Source: CBFHSF01 sp965661055
Lineage (GTDB): Bacteria; Bacteroidota; Bacteroidia; Flavobacteriales; Schleiferiaceae
Direction of reading: 5' to 3'
Length of the DNA stretch: 64,000 nucleotides
Assembly: GCA_965661055.1 (NCBI GenBank)
Contig: CBFICS010000006.1
Coordinates: forward strand, 1 to 64,000
Positions 51,147 to 59,007 of this stretch are shown piece by piece; the stretch's first letter is position 1; each line of letters opens with the position of its first letter. The position numbers and the translations under genes are program-made. A model generated the notes under the pieces. The model had not been told where the DNA came from. It did not search any database and saw only the letters and a list, made by a program, of their open reading frames with translations.

Positions 51147-51872
51147 ATGTCAGACGTAAAGCCATACAAAGAGAGCGAGCTGAGCAAAAAAGAGCAAGTA
51201 GCTAAGATGTTTGACAACATCAGCCACCGCTATGACTTCTTGAACCATTTATTATCTATGGGTATTGATAAGTCATGGAGAAAAAAAGTGGTTTCATTTA
51301 TTGGTAAGAAAAATCCAAAGTTTATACTAGACATTGCTACCGGTACAGGTGACCTTGCCATTGCGCTAACAAAAACGGGAGCTACGCAAATTACAGGGCT
51401 TGACATCTCGGCGGGCATGCTTGAAAAAGGAAAGCAAAAGATTACAGAAAGAAAGTTGGACAAAACCATTTCTATGATTCTTGGCGATTCAGAAAACCTT
51501 CCGTTTGAGGACGCTACTTTTGACGCCATTACCGTGGCCTTTGGTGTACGTAACTTTGAGAATTTAGAAAAAGGGTTGTCAGAAATTTATAGAGTTTTAA
51601 AACCCGGCGGAGACTTAGCGGTTTTAGAATTTTCACAACCTGAATCATTCCCCTTTAAGCAAGTATATAATACCTACTTCAAATACATCCTCCCAGGAAT
51701 GGGTAAATTAATAAGTGGTGATTCAAGAGCGTATACCTATCTTCCTGAATCAGTTGACGCATTTCCTTACGGAGAAAGATTTGTTGCGATTTTAAACTCA
51801 TTAGGGTTTAATGAATCTAAAAGCAAAACCGTAACGTTTGGAATTGCCTCAATTTACACAGCAACAAAATAA
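51147..51872 (+). CDS. ubiE: Demethylmenaquinone methyltransferase
   Basis: The 241-residue SAM-dependent enzyme makes the final methylation of menaquinone. Motifs are DNISHRYDFLNHLLSMGIDKSWRKK, the SAM-binding ILDIATGTGDLAIAL, and the C-terminal GIASIYTATK. MenG/UbiE is the same protein family; the menaquinone role is inferred from the men genes in this window. porT follows after 24 bases, a frequent pairing in Bacteroidota. Confidence 0.95.
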   Translation: MSDVKPYKESELSKKEQVAKMFDNISHRYDFLNHLLSMGIDKSWRKKVVSFIGKKNPKFILDIATGTGDLAIALTKTGATQITGLDISAGMLEKGKQKITERKLDKTISMILGDSENLPFEDATFDAITVAFGVRNFENLEKGLSEIYRVLKPGGDLAVLEFSQPESFPFKQVYNTYFKYILPGMGKLISGDSRAYTYLPESVDAFPYGERFVAILNSLGFNESKSKTVTFGIASIYTATK

Positions 51873-51896
51873 GATCAGTTCATTATCGTTACCAAG

Positions 51897-52601
51897 GTGT
51901 TGAAAAACCCAATTCTAAATATCGCCGTTTTATTAATCGTCTCATTCTCTGCTCTTGGGCAAAATATTCGATTAAAAAACCAACCCAAGTATGACAAAAA
52001 ACTAATTCATTTTGGTTTTTATTTGGGCGTGAATTGGTACGATTTAAAAATTGACCCAAAACCAGATCTACCGTCCATTCCTAATTTTCATGGATATAGA
52101 TCTATGGTAAACCCAGGGTACAGCATTGGAATTATTTCTGACCTGAGAATTTCTGACTATTTCTCATTTAGGTTCATGCCCACCTTTGCCACAACAGAAA
52201 GAACTTTGTTTTTTGATGTTACGTCAAAAAACACAGGCGAAAGAAGAGAGTTAGAACGGCAGGTAGAAAGTTCATTTATTGATTTTCCGTTCTATCTCAA
52301 GTACCGTTCTGTTAGAATCAATAACTATAGATGGTATGTTTTAGGAGGTGTAAAGTATTCTCTTGACCTCGCGTCTAAGCAAGATGTTGATGACGACCTT
52401 CTTTTTAAGCTTCAAAGAAACGATGTGGCTTATGAGGTAGGTATAGGCTTAGACTTTTACTTTGAATATTTTAAGTTTTCGCCTCAGTTAAAGGCTAGTT
52501 TTGGAACTAACAACCTATTGGTTCAAGATGGCACCCAACCCGTTGAAGGACTGGATGCTATTTACAATAGAGCTATTTTCATAAACCTTACTTTTGAGTA
52601 A
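51897..52601 (+). CDS. porT: PorT-family outer-membrane protein (type IX secretion)
   Basis: The 234-residue protein has a signal peptide (core LNIAVLLIVSFSALGQ), then a small eight-stranded beta-barrel: repeated alternating strands such as HFGFYLGVNWYDLKI, FSFRFMPTFATTERTLFF and KYRSVRINNYRWYVLGGVKYSLDL. This is the PorT/SprT family needed for type IX secretion and gliding in Bacteroidota, although how it acts is not settled. The start is GTG 51897 or the TTG immediately after. It follows ubiE, the usual gene order. Confidence 0.83.
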   Translation: MLKNPILNIAVLLIVSFSALGQNIRLKNQPKYDKKLIHFGFYLGVNWYDLKIDPKPDLPSIPNFHGYRSMVNPGYSIGIISDLRISDYFSFRFMPTFATTERTLFFDVTSKNTGERRELERQVESSFIDFPFYLKYRSVRINNYRWYVLGGVKYSLDLASKQDVDDDLLFKLQRNDVAYEVGIGLDFYFEYFKFSPQLKASFGTNNLLVQDGTQPVEGLDAIYNRAIFINLTFE

Positions 52602-53475
52602 CTCTTTGAAGCTAGACAAAGGCATAGGCTTCATGTTGATTTCCGTAGTAGGATTTTCATTAATGAACCTCCTTGTCAAAACCCTTGACGACATTCCTCC
52701 CACAGAACTAGTTCTTTTTAGATCGTTTATTAGCTTAGTGCTCAGTGCGATTATTATCAAAAGAAAAAAACTAAATCCTCTGGGCGTCAACCGTAAATTT
52801 CTGCTTCTAAGAGGTGTTTTTGGAGTCATTGGTTTAACGCTGTACTTCTCTACCCTTGTAAAGTTGCCCATCGGCTCTGCAACTACGTTAAACTATTTAA
52901 GTCCGATTTTCACCGCAATTTTTGCCATTTTTCTTTTAAAAGAATCGGTAAAACCCTTGCAATGGCTATTCTTTTTAATCTCCTTTTCAGGGATAATAAT
53001 CATCAAGGGATTTGATGCAAACATTACTCCAACCTTATTGTTAATGGGAATTGGTTCGGCTATTTTTAGTGGATTAGCCTACAACGCGATAAGAAAAGTA
53101 AAAAACACAGACCATCCTTCGGTCGTCGTGTTTTACTTTCCATTAGTTGCCACCCCAATCATGGCTATTTGGAGCTTTTTTGATTGGGTAACCCCTACTC
53201 TTCCGCAAATTGGATTGATCATTATGATGGGAATCTTTACACAGATTGCTCAAATTTTCATGACCAAGGCCTACCAATCAACAGAGGTAAGCACGATCGC
53301 CCCATTAAAGTACTTGGGAATTGTTTTCGCTTTGGGATTTGACATCTTTCTATTTGACATCATATATTCGCCCTTTGTGATTTCAGGAATTGCGCTAGTA
53401 ATTGGAGGAGTCTTATTAAACATCCTTTACAAAAGGATTATTTCAAAGAAAGCCCAGCTATCTGAGAAACAATAA
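52594..53475 (+). CDS. EamA/DMT-family metabolite exporter
   Basis: The 293-residue protein has ten membrane helices in two EamA repeats (for example TELVLFRSFISLVLSAII and GLAYNAIRKVKNTDHPS, with the PLKYLGIVFALGFD segment late). DMT members export amino acids or other metabolites, and the substrate is unknown. The TTG start overlaps porT by 8 bases. Its 3' end overlaps the convergent RNA methyltransferase by 38 bases. Confidence 0.9.
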   Translation: MSNSLKLDKGIGFMLISVVGFSLMNLLVKTLDDIPPTELVLFRSFISLVLSAIIIKRKKLNPLGVNRKFLLLRGVFGVIGLTLYFSTLVKLPIGSATTLNYLSPIFTAIFAIFLLKESVKPLQWLFFLISFSGIIIIKGFDANITPTLLLMGIGSAIFSGLAYNAIRKVKNTDHPSVVVFYFPLVATPIMAIWSFFDWVTPTLPQIGLIIMMGIFTQIAQIFMTKAYQSTEVSTIAPLKYLGIVFALGFDIFLFDIIYSPFVISGIALVIGGVLLNILYKRIISKKAQLSEKQ

Positions 53476-54184
53476 TTCCCGCAGCCATGGCTACATTTAG
53501 CGATTCAGGACCTTCTTCAGTAAAGGCTGGAATGGTAATTTTTTCTTCCAATAGATTTTCTATTTCTGTAGAAACACCATTGGCCTCATTCCCCATAATC
53601 AAAAGTCTCTTGCACGGCTTCAGGTCATAAACAGAATCTCCTTCCATAAAGGTGCCCGCCAACATAATCCCTTTTGATTTTGCCTCTGCACACCACACCG
53701 GTAAATCACCATAATAAACATTGACCCTAGAAATACTCCCCATGGTAGACTGCACAACCTTTGGGTTATAAACATCTACCGTGTTGGCAGAACAAACAAT
53801 TTCTTTAATTCCGAACCAATCGGCTAGTCTAAGTATGGTACCCAAGTTTCCGGGATCGTTTATTTCATCAAGAGCAAGGGTTAATTCTGATTCAAAAGTT
53901 GGAGAAGATTCTTTGGGAATTTCAAATATTGCAACTACTTTATTGGGTGTTGACAACAAACTAACTTTTTGTAAATCAGCCTCTGAAATTTTTATAAATT
54001 GTTGTTCAACAGAAGGTGGTAGTCCGAGATGATCATCCGTTGAAAAAATATATTTTAATTTTCCGCCCGATGAGAGAATATCTTTTACCAACTTTACACC
54101 TTCTGCTCGAAACATATTATTTTTGGCACGGTGTTTTTTGTATGAAAGCGAGTTTAGTAGCTTAATTTGAGATTTCGATATCAT
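53438..54184 (-). CDS. TrmH/SpoU-family RNA 2'-O-methyltransferase
   Basis: The 248-residue protein has an N-terminal RNA-binding extension (ISKSQIKLLNSLSYKKHRAKN, then RAEGVKLVKDIL) and the SPOUT knot motifs: DEINDPGNLGTILRLADWFG, MGNEANGVS, and SLNVAMAAGIIV. It should 2'-O-methylate ribose in rRNA or tRNA; the target is not evident. An upstream ATG at 54205 is possible, but it would overlap the divergent gene's start. The ATG at 54184 leaves 4 bases to the TTG start of the next gene. Confidence 0.9.
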   Translation of the reverse strand: MISKSQIKLLNSLSYKKHRAKNNMFRAEGVKLVKDILSSGGKLKYIFSTDDHLGLPPSVEQQFIKISEADLQKVSLLSTPNKVVAIFEIPKESSPTFESELTLALDEINDPGNLGTILRLADWFGIKEIVCSANTVDVYNPKVVQSTMGSISRVNVYYGDLPVWCAEAKSKGIMLAGTFMEGDSVYDLKPCKRLLIMGNEANGVSTEIENLLEEKITIPAFTEEGPESLNVAMAAGIIVSQIAGLSLK

Positions 54185-54188
54185 TCCC

Positions 54189-56537
54189 TTGTTGAATAGA
54201 AGCAAAAATACATTAAAATGGCTTTGGATTGTAGTCCCAATTTTATTGGGAAGTTGTCACTATACCAAATATGTTCCGGAAGGTAAACAACTACTTACCA
54301 AAAATGAAATTTACATCAACGGCAAACTGAATCGGGATGAAGAGATTGCCAATATTGTAAAGCAAAAACCCAATAAGGTTGTAATTCTAAGGTCCCTAAA
54401 ACCCTACTTAACCCTCTACGGATGGGGAAATCCCAAAAAAAAAGGAATTAGTGGTTGGTTTTCATCCATTGGTGAACCTCCGGTAGTTCAAGACTCTATT
54501 CTTTCTGAAAAAACCGCCAATCAAATTAGTCAGTACCTTTTTTAAAAAGGGTACTTTTTTAATAAATATTCATGGCGGTTAGATTCAATGTCTAACGAAA
54601 AAAAGACTGAGGTTCGCTACGACTTTATTACCGGTCCGCAGTACAGCATTAAAAAATTCATGGTATATGCAGAAACCATGGAACTTGAAAACCTCTTCAA
54701 AGAAAAAAGAAAAGAATCATTAATTGTAGAAGGCTCTGCATATGATGCCCAGCTCATCACTAGTGAACGAGAACGTATTACAAAAATGTTTAGGAACTAT
54801 GGATATTTTGGTTTCCCTAGAGAGGTTATTAGATTTAAACTAGACACTGCAATAGGTCAGCATCAAATTTTGTTGACTATGTTTATTTCTGATCTACCGG
54901 TTACCACCGGAGACACTACCTATACAACACCGCATAGACCCTATATTATAAATTCGGTAGCCATAAACCCCTCATATTCGTTTACCGATGATCAGAAACC
55001 ATTTCAAGACACAGTCGTACACAATGATTACATCGTTTATGAAACAGATTCTAATTTATTCAAACCGAGCTTAATTACTAGGTCTTTACACTTTAAAAAG
55101 GGAGAAGACTACGATGAGTCTAAGGTAAAGCATTCTTACGAACACGTTACATCCTTGCGGGTATTTAAAACCACTGAAATCACCTTTAAACCTTCGATTT
55201 TAGACACGGGTAATCACAATATTTTAGATGTATATGTGAAATTATCACCTAGGACCAAAAGAAGTTTTACCACTCAGTTAGAGTTCACCAACACGTCTGG
55301 TAACTATGGAATATCAACAGGTATTGGATGGTTAAATAGGAACTTTTTAGGTGGGGGTGAATTATTAGAAATTGGTTTGCGAGGTGGTTTAGAGGCCCAA
55401 GCAGTGTTTTCTAGTGACAACCAATTGTTCAACACTTGGGAGCTTGGAGGAGAAATTGCATTAAACTTTCCGCGATTTCTTATTCCATTTATTGACGAAG
55501 ACGACATTCCGAAGAGAATGCTACCACGGTCAAAAGTGTTTTTAAGTGCAAACCGAACGAATAGACAAGAGTTTGATAGACAGGTGTACACATTGGGTTT
55601 GCAATATCTTTGGAAAGAGTCTGACACCAAAAGTCATGCGATAAACCTTACGGACTTAAGTTATGTAAAGGTCAATAGAATTGACCCAGAATACCTAGAA
55701 AGACTTGACTTTAAAAATGGATTTAAAGACAACTTTATCATGGCAACACGCTATGCTTTCACGTATAATAATCAAAATGAGAAAAACAGAAAGCACGCTG
55801 ATTATTTTAGAGGGTCTGTAGAAATATCCGGTAACATTCTATCCCTTGCCAATCAAATTTCTCCTTTTCCATATGATACCGCCAGATATGCACATACCGT
55901 TTTTGGGGTTCCCTATTCGCAGTATGTAAAAATTGATTTAGACTACAGGCATTATACAAGATTAACAGAAGACCATGTTGTGGCAACTAGGGCATTTGTT
56001 GGTTTTTCACAGAGTTATGGAAACTCTAAAATAAGTGCACCTTTTGAAAAACTATATTTTGCAGGAGGAAGTAATGACATTAGAAGTTGGCTTGCTTATA
56101 AATTAGGTCCTGGATTAAATCCTGCCACAGACGAAGTGGTTGCAGCACCCTTTAAAATTTTAACAAGTATTGAATATAGGTTTACCATTTTAAAGAGTCT
56201 AAAAGGGGCTTTGTTTGCGGATGCTGGAAACGTATGGTATATGCCTTGGACCACCTATAGCGACCTAACCACAGCAGGAGAGTTGACTCCTCAACAAGCA
56301 CAATACTTTCAAGAATACCTAACCTTTAGACCCGAAAACATTCTCAAAAGCACCGCCTTAGGTGCAGGGGTTGGAATCCGTTATGATTTCAATTTTTTTA
56401 TTTTCAGGTTAGATATGGGACTAAAAATCCACAATCCCCAGAATTATTTAAATCCAAACAACGGACCATGGCTTTACGTTCCTGGGTTAAAATGGAGAGA
56501 CGTTGCCTTTAATTTAGCCCTAGGGTATCCTTTTTAG
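54189..56537 (+). pseudogene. TamA/BamA-family outer-membrane protein gene with in-frame TAA
   Basis: Two open frames, 54189-54545 (118 codons) and 54588-56537 (649 codons), lie in the same phase. They are separated by a single TAA (54543-54545), and the codons in between read sensibly (KGYFFNKYSWRLDS). Read through the TAA, the product is about 782 residues. It has a lipoprotein signal (VVPILLGSC) at the start, POTRA-like segments, then an Omp85 16-stranded barrel (LEFTNTSGNYGISTGIGW, FAGGSNDIRSW near the VRGF/Y-like motif, LGAGVGIRYDF and GLKIHNPQNYL at the end). The downstream piece alone lacks any export signal. The TAA could be a point mutation (AAA to TAA) or a base-call error. Confidence 0.75.
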
Positions 56538-56557
56538 TGCATTTTATTTTTTTTACA

Positions 56558-56587
56558 CATTGCTAGGTGGCAAAAATTGGTATTTTT
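56558..56587 (+). promoter_or_regulatory. Promoter of the class I aldolase gene
   Basis: ATTG (56558-56561) and TATTTTTG (56580-56587) are 18 bases apart, a very good Bacteroidota -33/-7 pair. The -7 box ends 31 bases before the fbaB ATG. Confidence 0.75.
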
Positions 56588-56617
56588 GTCGCATATAAAA
56601 TCTGAAAGAAATAAAAT

Positions 56618-57676
56618 ATGTCTTACGCTAAGATTCAAGAACTTTTAGGAAGTGACGCAGAATACCTGTTAAACCACACTTCTAATACTTTTAGTAAAGA
56701 TTCTCTTCATTTACCTGGAAGTGATTTCGTAGACAGAGCTTTTATGCCGACGAACCGCAGTAATCAAGTAATAAAAAGCCTTCAATCATTATACGGTCAC
56801 GGAAGATTAGCCAACACTGGCTACATGTCTATTTTACCTGTAGATCAAGGAGTAGAACACAGTGGTGCAGCCTCTTTTGCACCAAACCCAATGTACTTTG
56901 ATCCTGAAAACATTGTAAAGCTGGCTATAGAAGCTGGTTGTAATGGGGTTGCTTCTACCTACGGTGTATTAGCTTCAGTAAGTAGAAAATATGCACATAA
57001 AATACCATTCATTGTAAAGATTAACCACAATGAAACTTTAAGTTACCCAACTCAATACGATCAAACTATGTACGGATCTGTTGAGAGCGCATGGGAAATG
57101 GGTGCCGTTGCTGTTGGAGCGACCATTTACTTCGGTTCTGAAGAATCTAGAAGACAAATCATTGAAGTAGCTTCTGCTTTTGAAAGAGCTCACGAATTAG
57201 GTATGGCAACCATTCTTTGGTGCTACACTAGAAACTCTGGATTCAAGAAAGACGGTACAGATTACCATGCTTCCGCAGATTTAACTGCACAAGCAAACCA
57301 CTTAGGAGTTACCATCCAAGCGGATATTATCAAACAAAAACTTCCTACCAATAACGGTGGATTTACCGCCATTGGTTTTGGTCATACTAACGACAAAGTT
57401 TACAGCGACCTTACGACTGAGCACCCTATTGATTTATGTAGATACCAAGTTGCTAACTGTTACATGGGAAGAAACGGATTAATTAACTCAGGTGGCGCTT
57501 CTTCAGGAAAGAACGACCTTGGTGACGCAGTAAAAACAGCTGTTATCAACAAAAGAGCTGGAGGACAAGGTCTTATCCTTGGAAGAAAAGCTTTCCAAAA
57601 GCCATTTGCTGAAGGAGTTGAATTGATTAAAACAGTACAAGACGTTTACTTGTCCGACGAAGTAACAATTGCCTAA
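56618..57676 (+). CDS. fbaB: Class I fructose-bisphosphate aldolase (DhnA/FbaB type)
   Basis: The 352-residue Schiff-base aldolase contains YMSILPVDQGVEHSGAASF, the active lysine region IPFIVKINHNETL, GAVAVGATIYFGS and GGASSGKNDLGDAV. It cleaves fructose 1,6-bisphosphate in glycolysis, or forms it in gluconeogenesis, without a divalent metal. This archaeal-type class I aldolase (about 350 residues) differs from metal-dependent FbaA. accD follows 17 bases later. Confidence 0.94.
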   Translation: MSYAKIQELLGSDAEYLLNHTSNTFSKDSLHLPGSDFVDRAFMPTNRSNQVIKSLQSLYGHGRLANTGYMSILPVDQGVEHSGAASFAPNPMYFDPENIVKLAIEAGCNGVASTYGVLASVSRKYAHKIPFIVKINHNETLSYPTQYDQTMYGSVESAWEMGAVAVGATIYFGSEESRRQIIEVASAFERAHELGMATILWCYTRNSGFKKDGTDYHASADLTAQANHLGVTIQADIIKQKLPTNNGGFTAIGFGHTNDKVYSDLTTEHPIDLCRYQVANCYMGRNGLINSGGASSGKNDLGDAVKTAVINKRAGGQGLILGRKAFQKPFAEGVELIKTVQDVYLSDEVTIA

Positions 57677-57692
57677 TTAAAACACCTAATAT

Positions 57693-58535
57693 ATGGGTTG
57701 GTTTAAAAGAGATAAAGAAGGTATTACCACAGGTACTACCGAGAAGAGGGAAACCCCCGAAGGATTATGGCATAAGTGTCCAAAGTGTAAGGTGGTTTCA
57801 ACCATTGAAGATCACCAAAAAAATCTTTGGGTATGCCCAAATTGTGTTCACCACGATAGAATAAACGCCAAAGAATATTTTAGCTTTTTGTTTGACGAAG
57901 GCAAATTCAAAGAGCTTGATGCTAACCTAGAGTCTAAAGATCCTTTAAAATTTGAGGATACTAAAAAGTACTCTGCTAGATTAGCCGCTACACAAAAGAA
58001 AACTTCTTTAAAAGATGCCCTTACCACAGGTACTGGTAAAATGAATGACATGGACGTAGTAATATGTGCTATGAACTTTAACTTTATTGGTGGTTCTATG
58101 GGATCTGTTGTTGGAGAAAAGATTGCTAGAGGAATTGATTATTCACTTAAGAAGAAGATTCCATTTATCATGATTTCAAAATCAGGGGGAGCAAGAATGA
58201 TGGAGGCAGCATTCAGTTTAATGCAAATGGCTAAAACTTCATCAAGATTAGCCTTGCTTTCTGAAGCCAAAATTCCCTATGTTTCTATCTTAACGGATCC
58301 TACAACAGGTGGTGTTACTGCCTCCTTTGCCATGCTAGGAGACATTAATATAGCTGAGCCGAATGCACTTATCGGATTTGCTGGTCCGAGGGTTGTAAAA
58401 GAAACCATTGGCAAGGACCTTCCTGAAGGATTTCAAACTTCTGAGTTTTTGCTAGAGCACGGATTTTTAGACTTTATTGTAGAAAGAGAAAACCTTAAAG
58501 AAAAGGTTTCATCCTTCTTAAAAATGACGAAATAA
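57693..58535 (+). CDS. accD: Acetyl-CoA carboxylase carboxyltransferase beta subunit
   Basis: The 280-residue subunit has an N-terminal zinc ribbon (CPKCKVVST and CPNCVHHD, four cysteines) and a crotonase-like core with GGSMGSVVGEKIARG, SKSGGARMMEAAFSLMQMAKT and LTDPTTGGVTASFA. With AccA it transfers CO2 from biotin to acetyl-CoA, the first step of fatty acid synthesis. AccA is not in the window. A strong terminator follows. Confidence 0.96.
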   Translation: MGWFKRDKEGITTGTTEKRETPEGLWHKCPKCKVVSTIEDHQKNLWVCPNCVHHDRINAKEYFSFLFDEGKFKELDANLESKDPLKFEDTKKYSARLAATQKKTSLKDALTTGTGKMNDMDVVICAMNFNFIGGSMGSVVGEKIARGIDYSLKKKIPFIMISKSGGARMMEAAFSLMQMAKTSSRLALLSEAKIPYVSILTDPTTGGVTASFAMLGDINIAEPNALIGFAGPRVVKETIGKDLPEGFQTSEFLLEHGFLDFIVERENLKEKVSSFLKMTK

Positions 58536-58565
58536 AAAAAGGTGGCCGCTGAGCCACCTTTTTTA
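58536..58565 (+). terminator. Terminator after accD
   Basis: GGTGGC (58541-58546) and GCCACC (58553-58558) form a stem with a 6-base loop, followed by six or more T residues. It starts right after the accD TAA. Confidence 0.9.
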
Positions 58566-58596
58566 TCTCTTATACAATTGACTAGAGATTTTTTTC

Positions 58597-58604
58597 TACC
58601 TTTG
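58597..58604 (+). promoter_or_regulatory. -7 box for rpsO
   Basis: TACCTTTG is a full consensus match, 48 bases before the rpsO ATG. A TTG at 58578-58580 lies 16 bases upstream, a plausible -33. Confidence 0.6.
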
Positions 58605-58651
58605 CAGACTTAATTAAATGTGTACATCACAAACATCAAAAAGATTTTGAC

Positions 58652-58921
58652 ATGTATTTGACTACAGAGAAAAAACAAGAGATCTTCGCAGAGCACGGAG
58701 AATCAGCTCAGAACACAGGATCATCAGAAGGGCAAATTGCACTTTTCACCTTCAGAATCAACCACTTAACTGAGCACCTAAAGAAGAACAAAAAAGACTA
58801 CAACACAGAGCGTTCACTTGTTCGTCTTGTAGGAAAAAGAAGAAAGCTTCTTAACTACTTAAAAGACACAGACATCAATAGATACCGTGCGATTATTAAG
58901 AAGTTAAATCTTAGAAAATAA
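58652..58921 (+). CDS. rpsO: 30S ribosomal protein S15
   Basis: The 89-residue protein has the S15 signatures TGSSEGQIALFTFRINHLTEHLK and SLVRLVGKRRKLLNYLKD. It binds 16S rRNA and helps assemble the platform. It precedes pnp, a gene pair conserved across distant bacteria, where S15 controls its own mRNA. A perfect hairpin lies between the two genes. Confidence 0.97.
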   Translation: MYLTTEKKQEIFAEHGESAQNTGSSEGQIALFTFRINHLTEHLKKNKKDYNTERSLVRLVGKRRKLLNYLKDTDINRYRAIIKKLNLRK

Positions 58922-58941
58922 TCTTTCAAAGATGACCCATA

Positions 58942-58973
58942 ACGAAAAGGCAATTATTCAATTGCCTTTTCGT
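58942..58973. terminator. Perfect hairpin between rpsO and pnp
   Basis: The arms ACGAAAAGGCAAT and ATTGCCTTTTCGT pair over 13 bp around a short TATTCA loop. The T-run is inside the stem, and only CGTGTATC follows, so it may be a processing or attenuation hairpin rather than a full terminator. Confidence 0.55.
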
Positions 58974-59007
58974 GTATCATATTGTAACCTTTATAACAAA
59001 GAATTAA

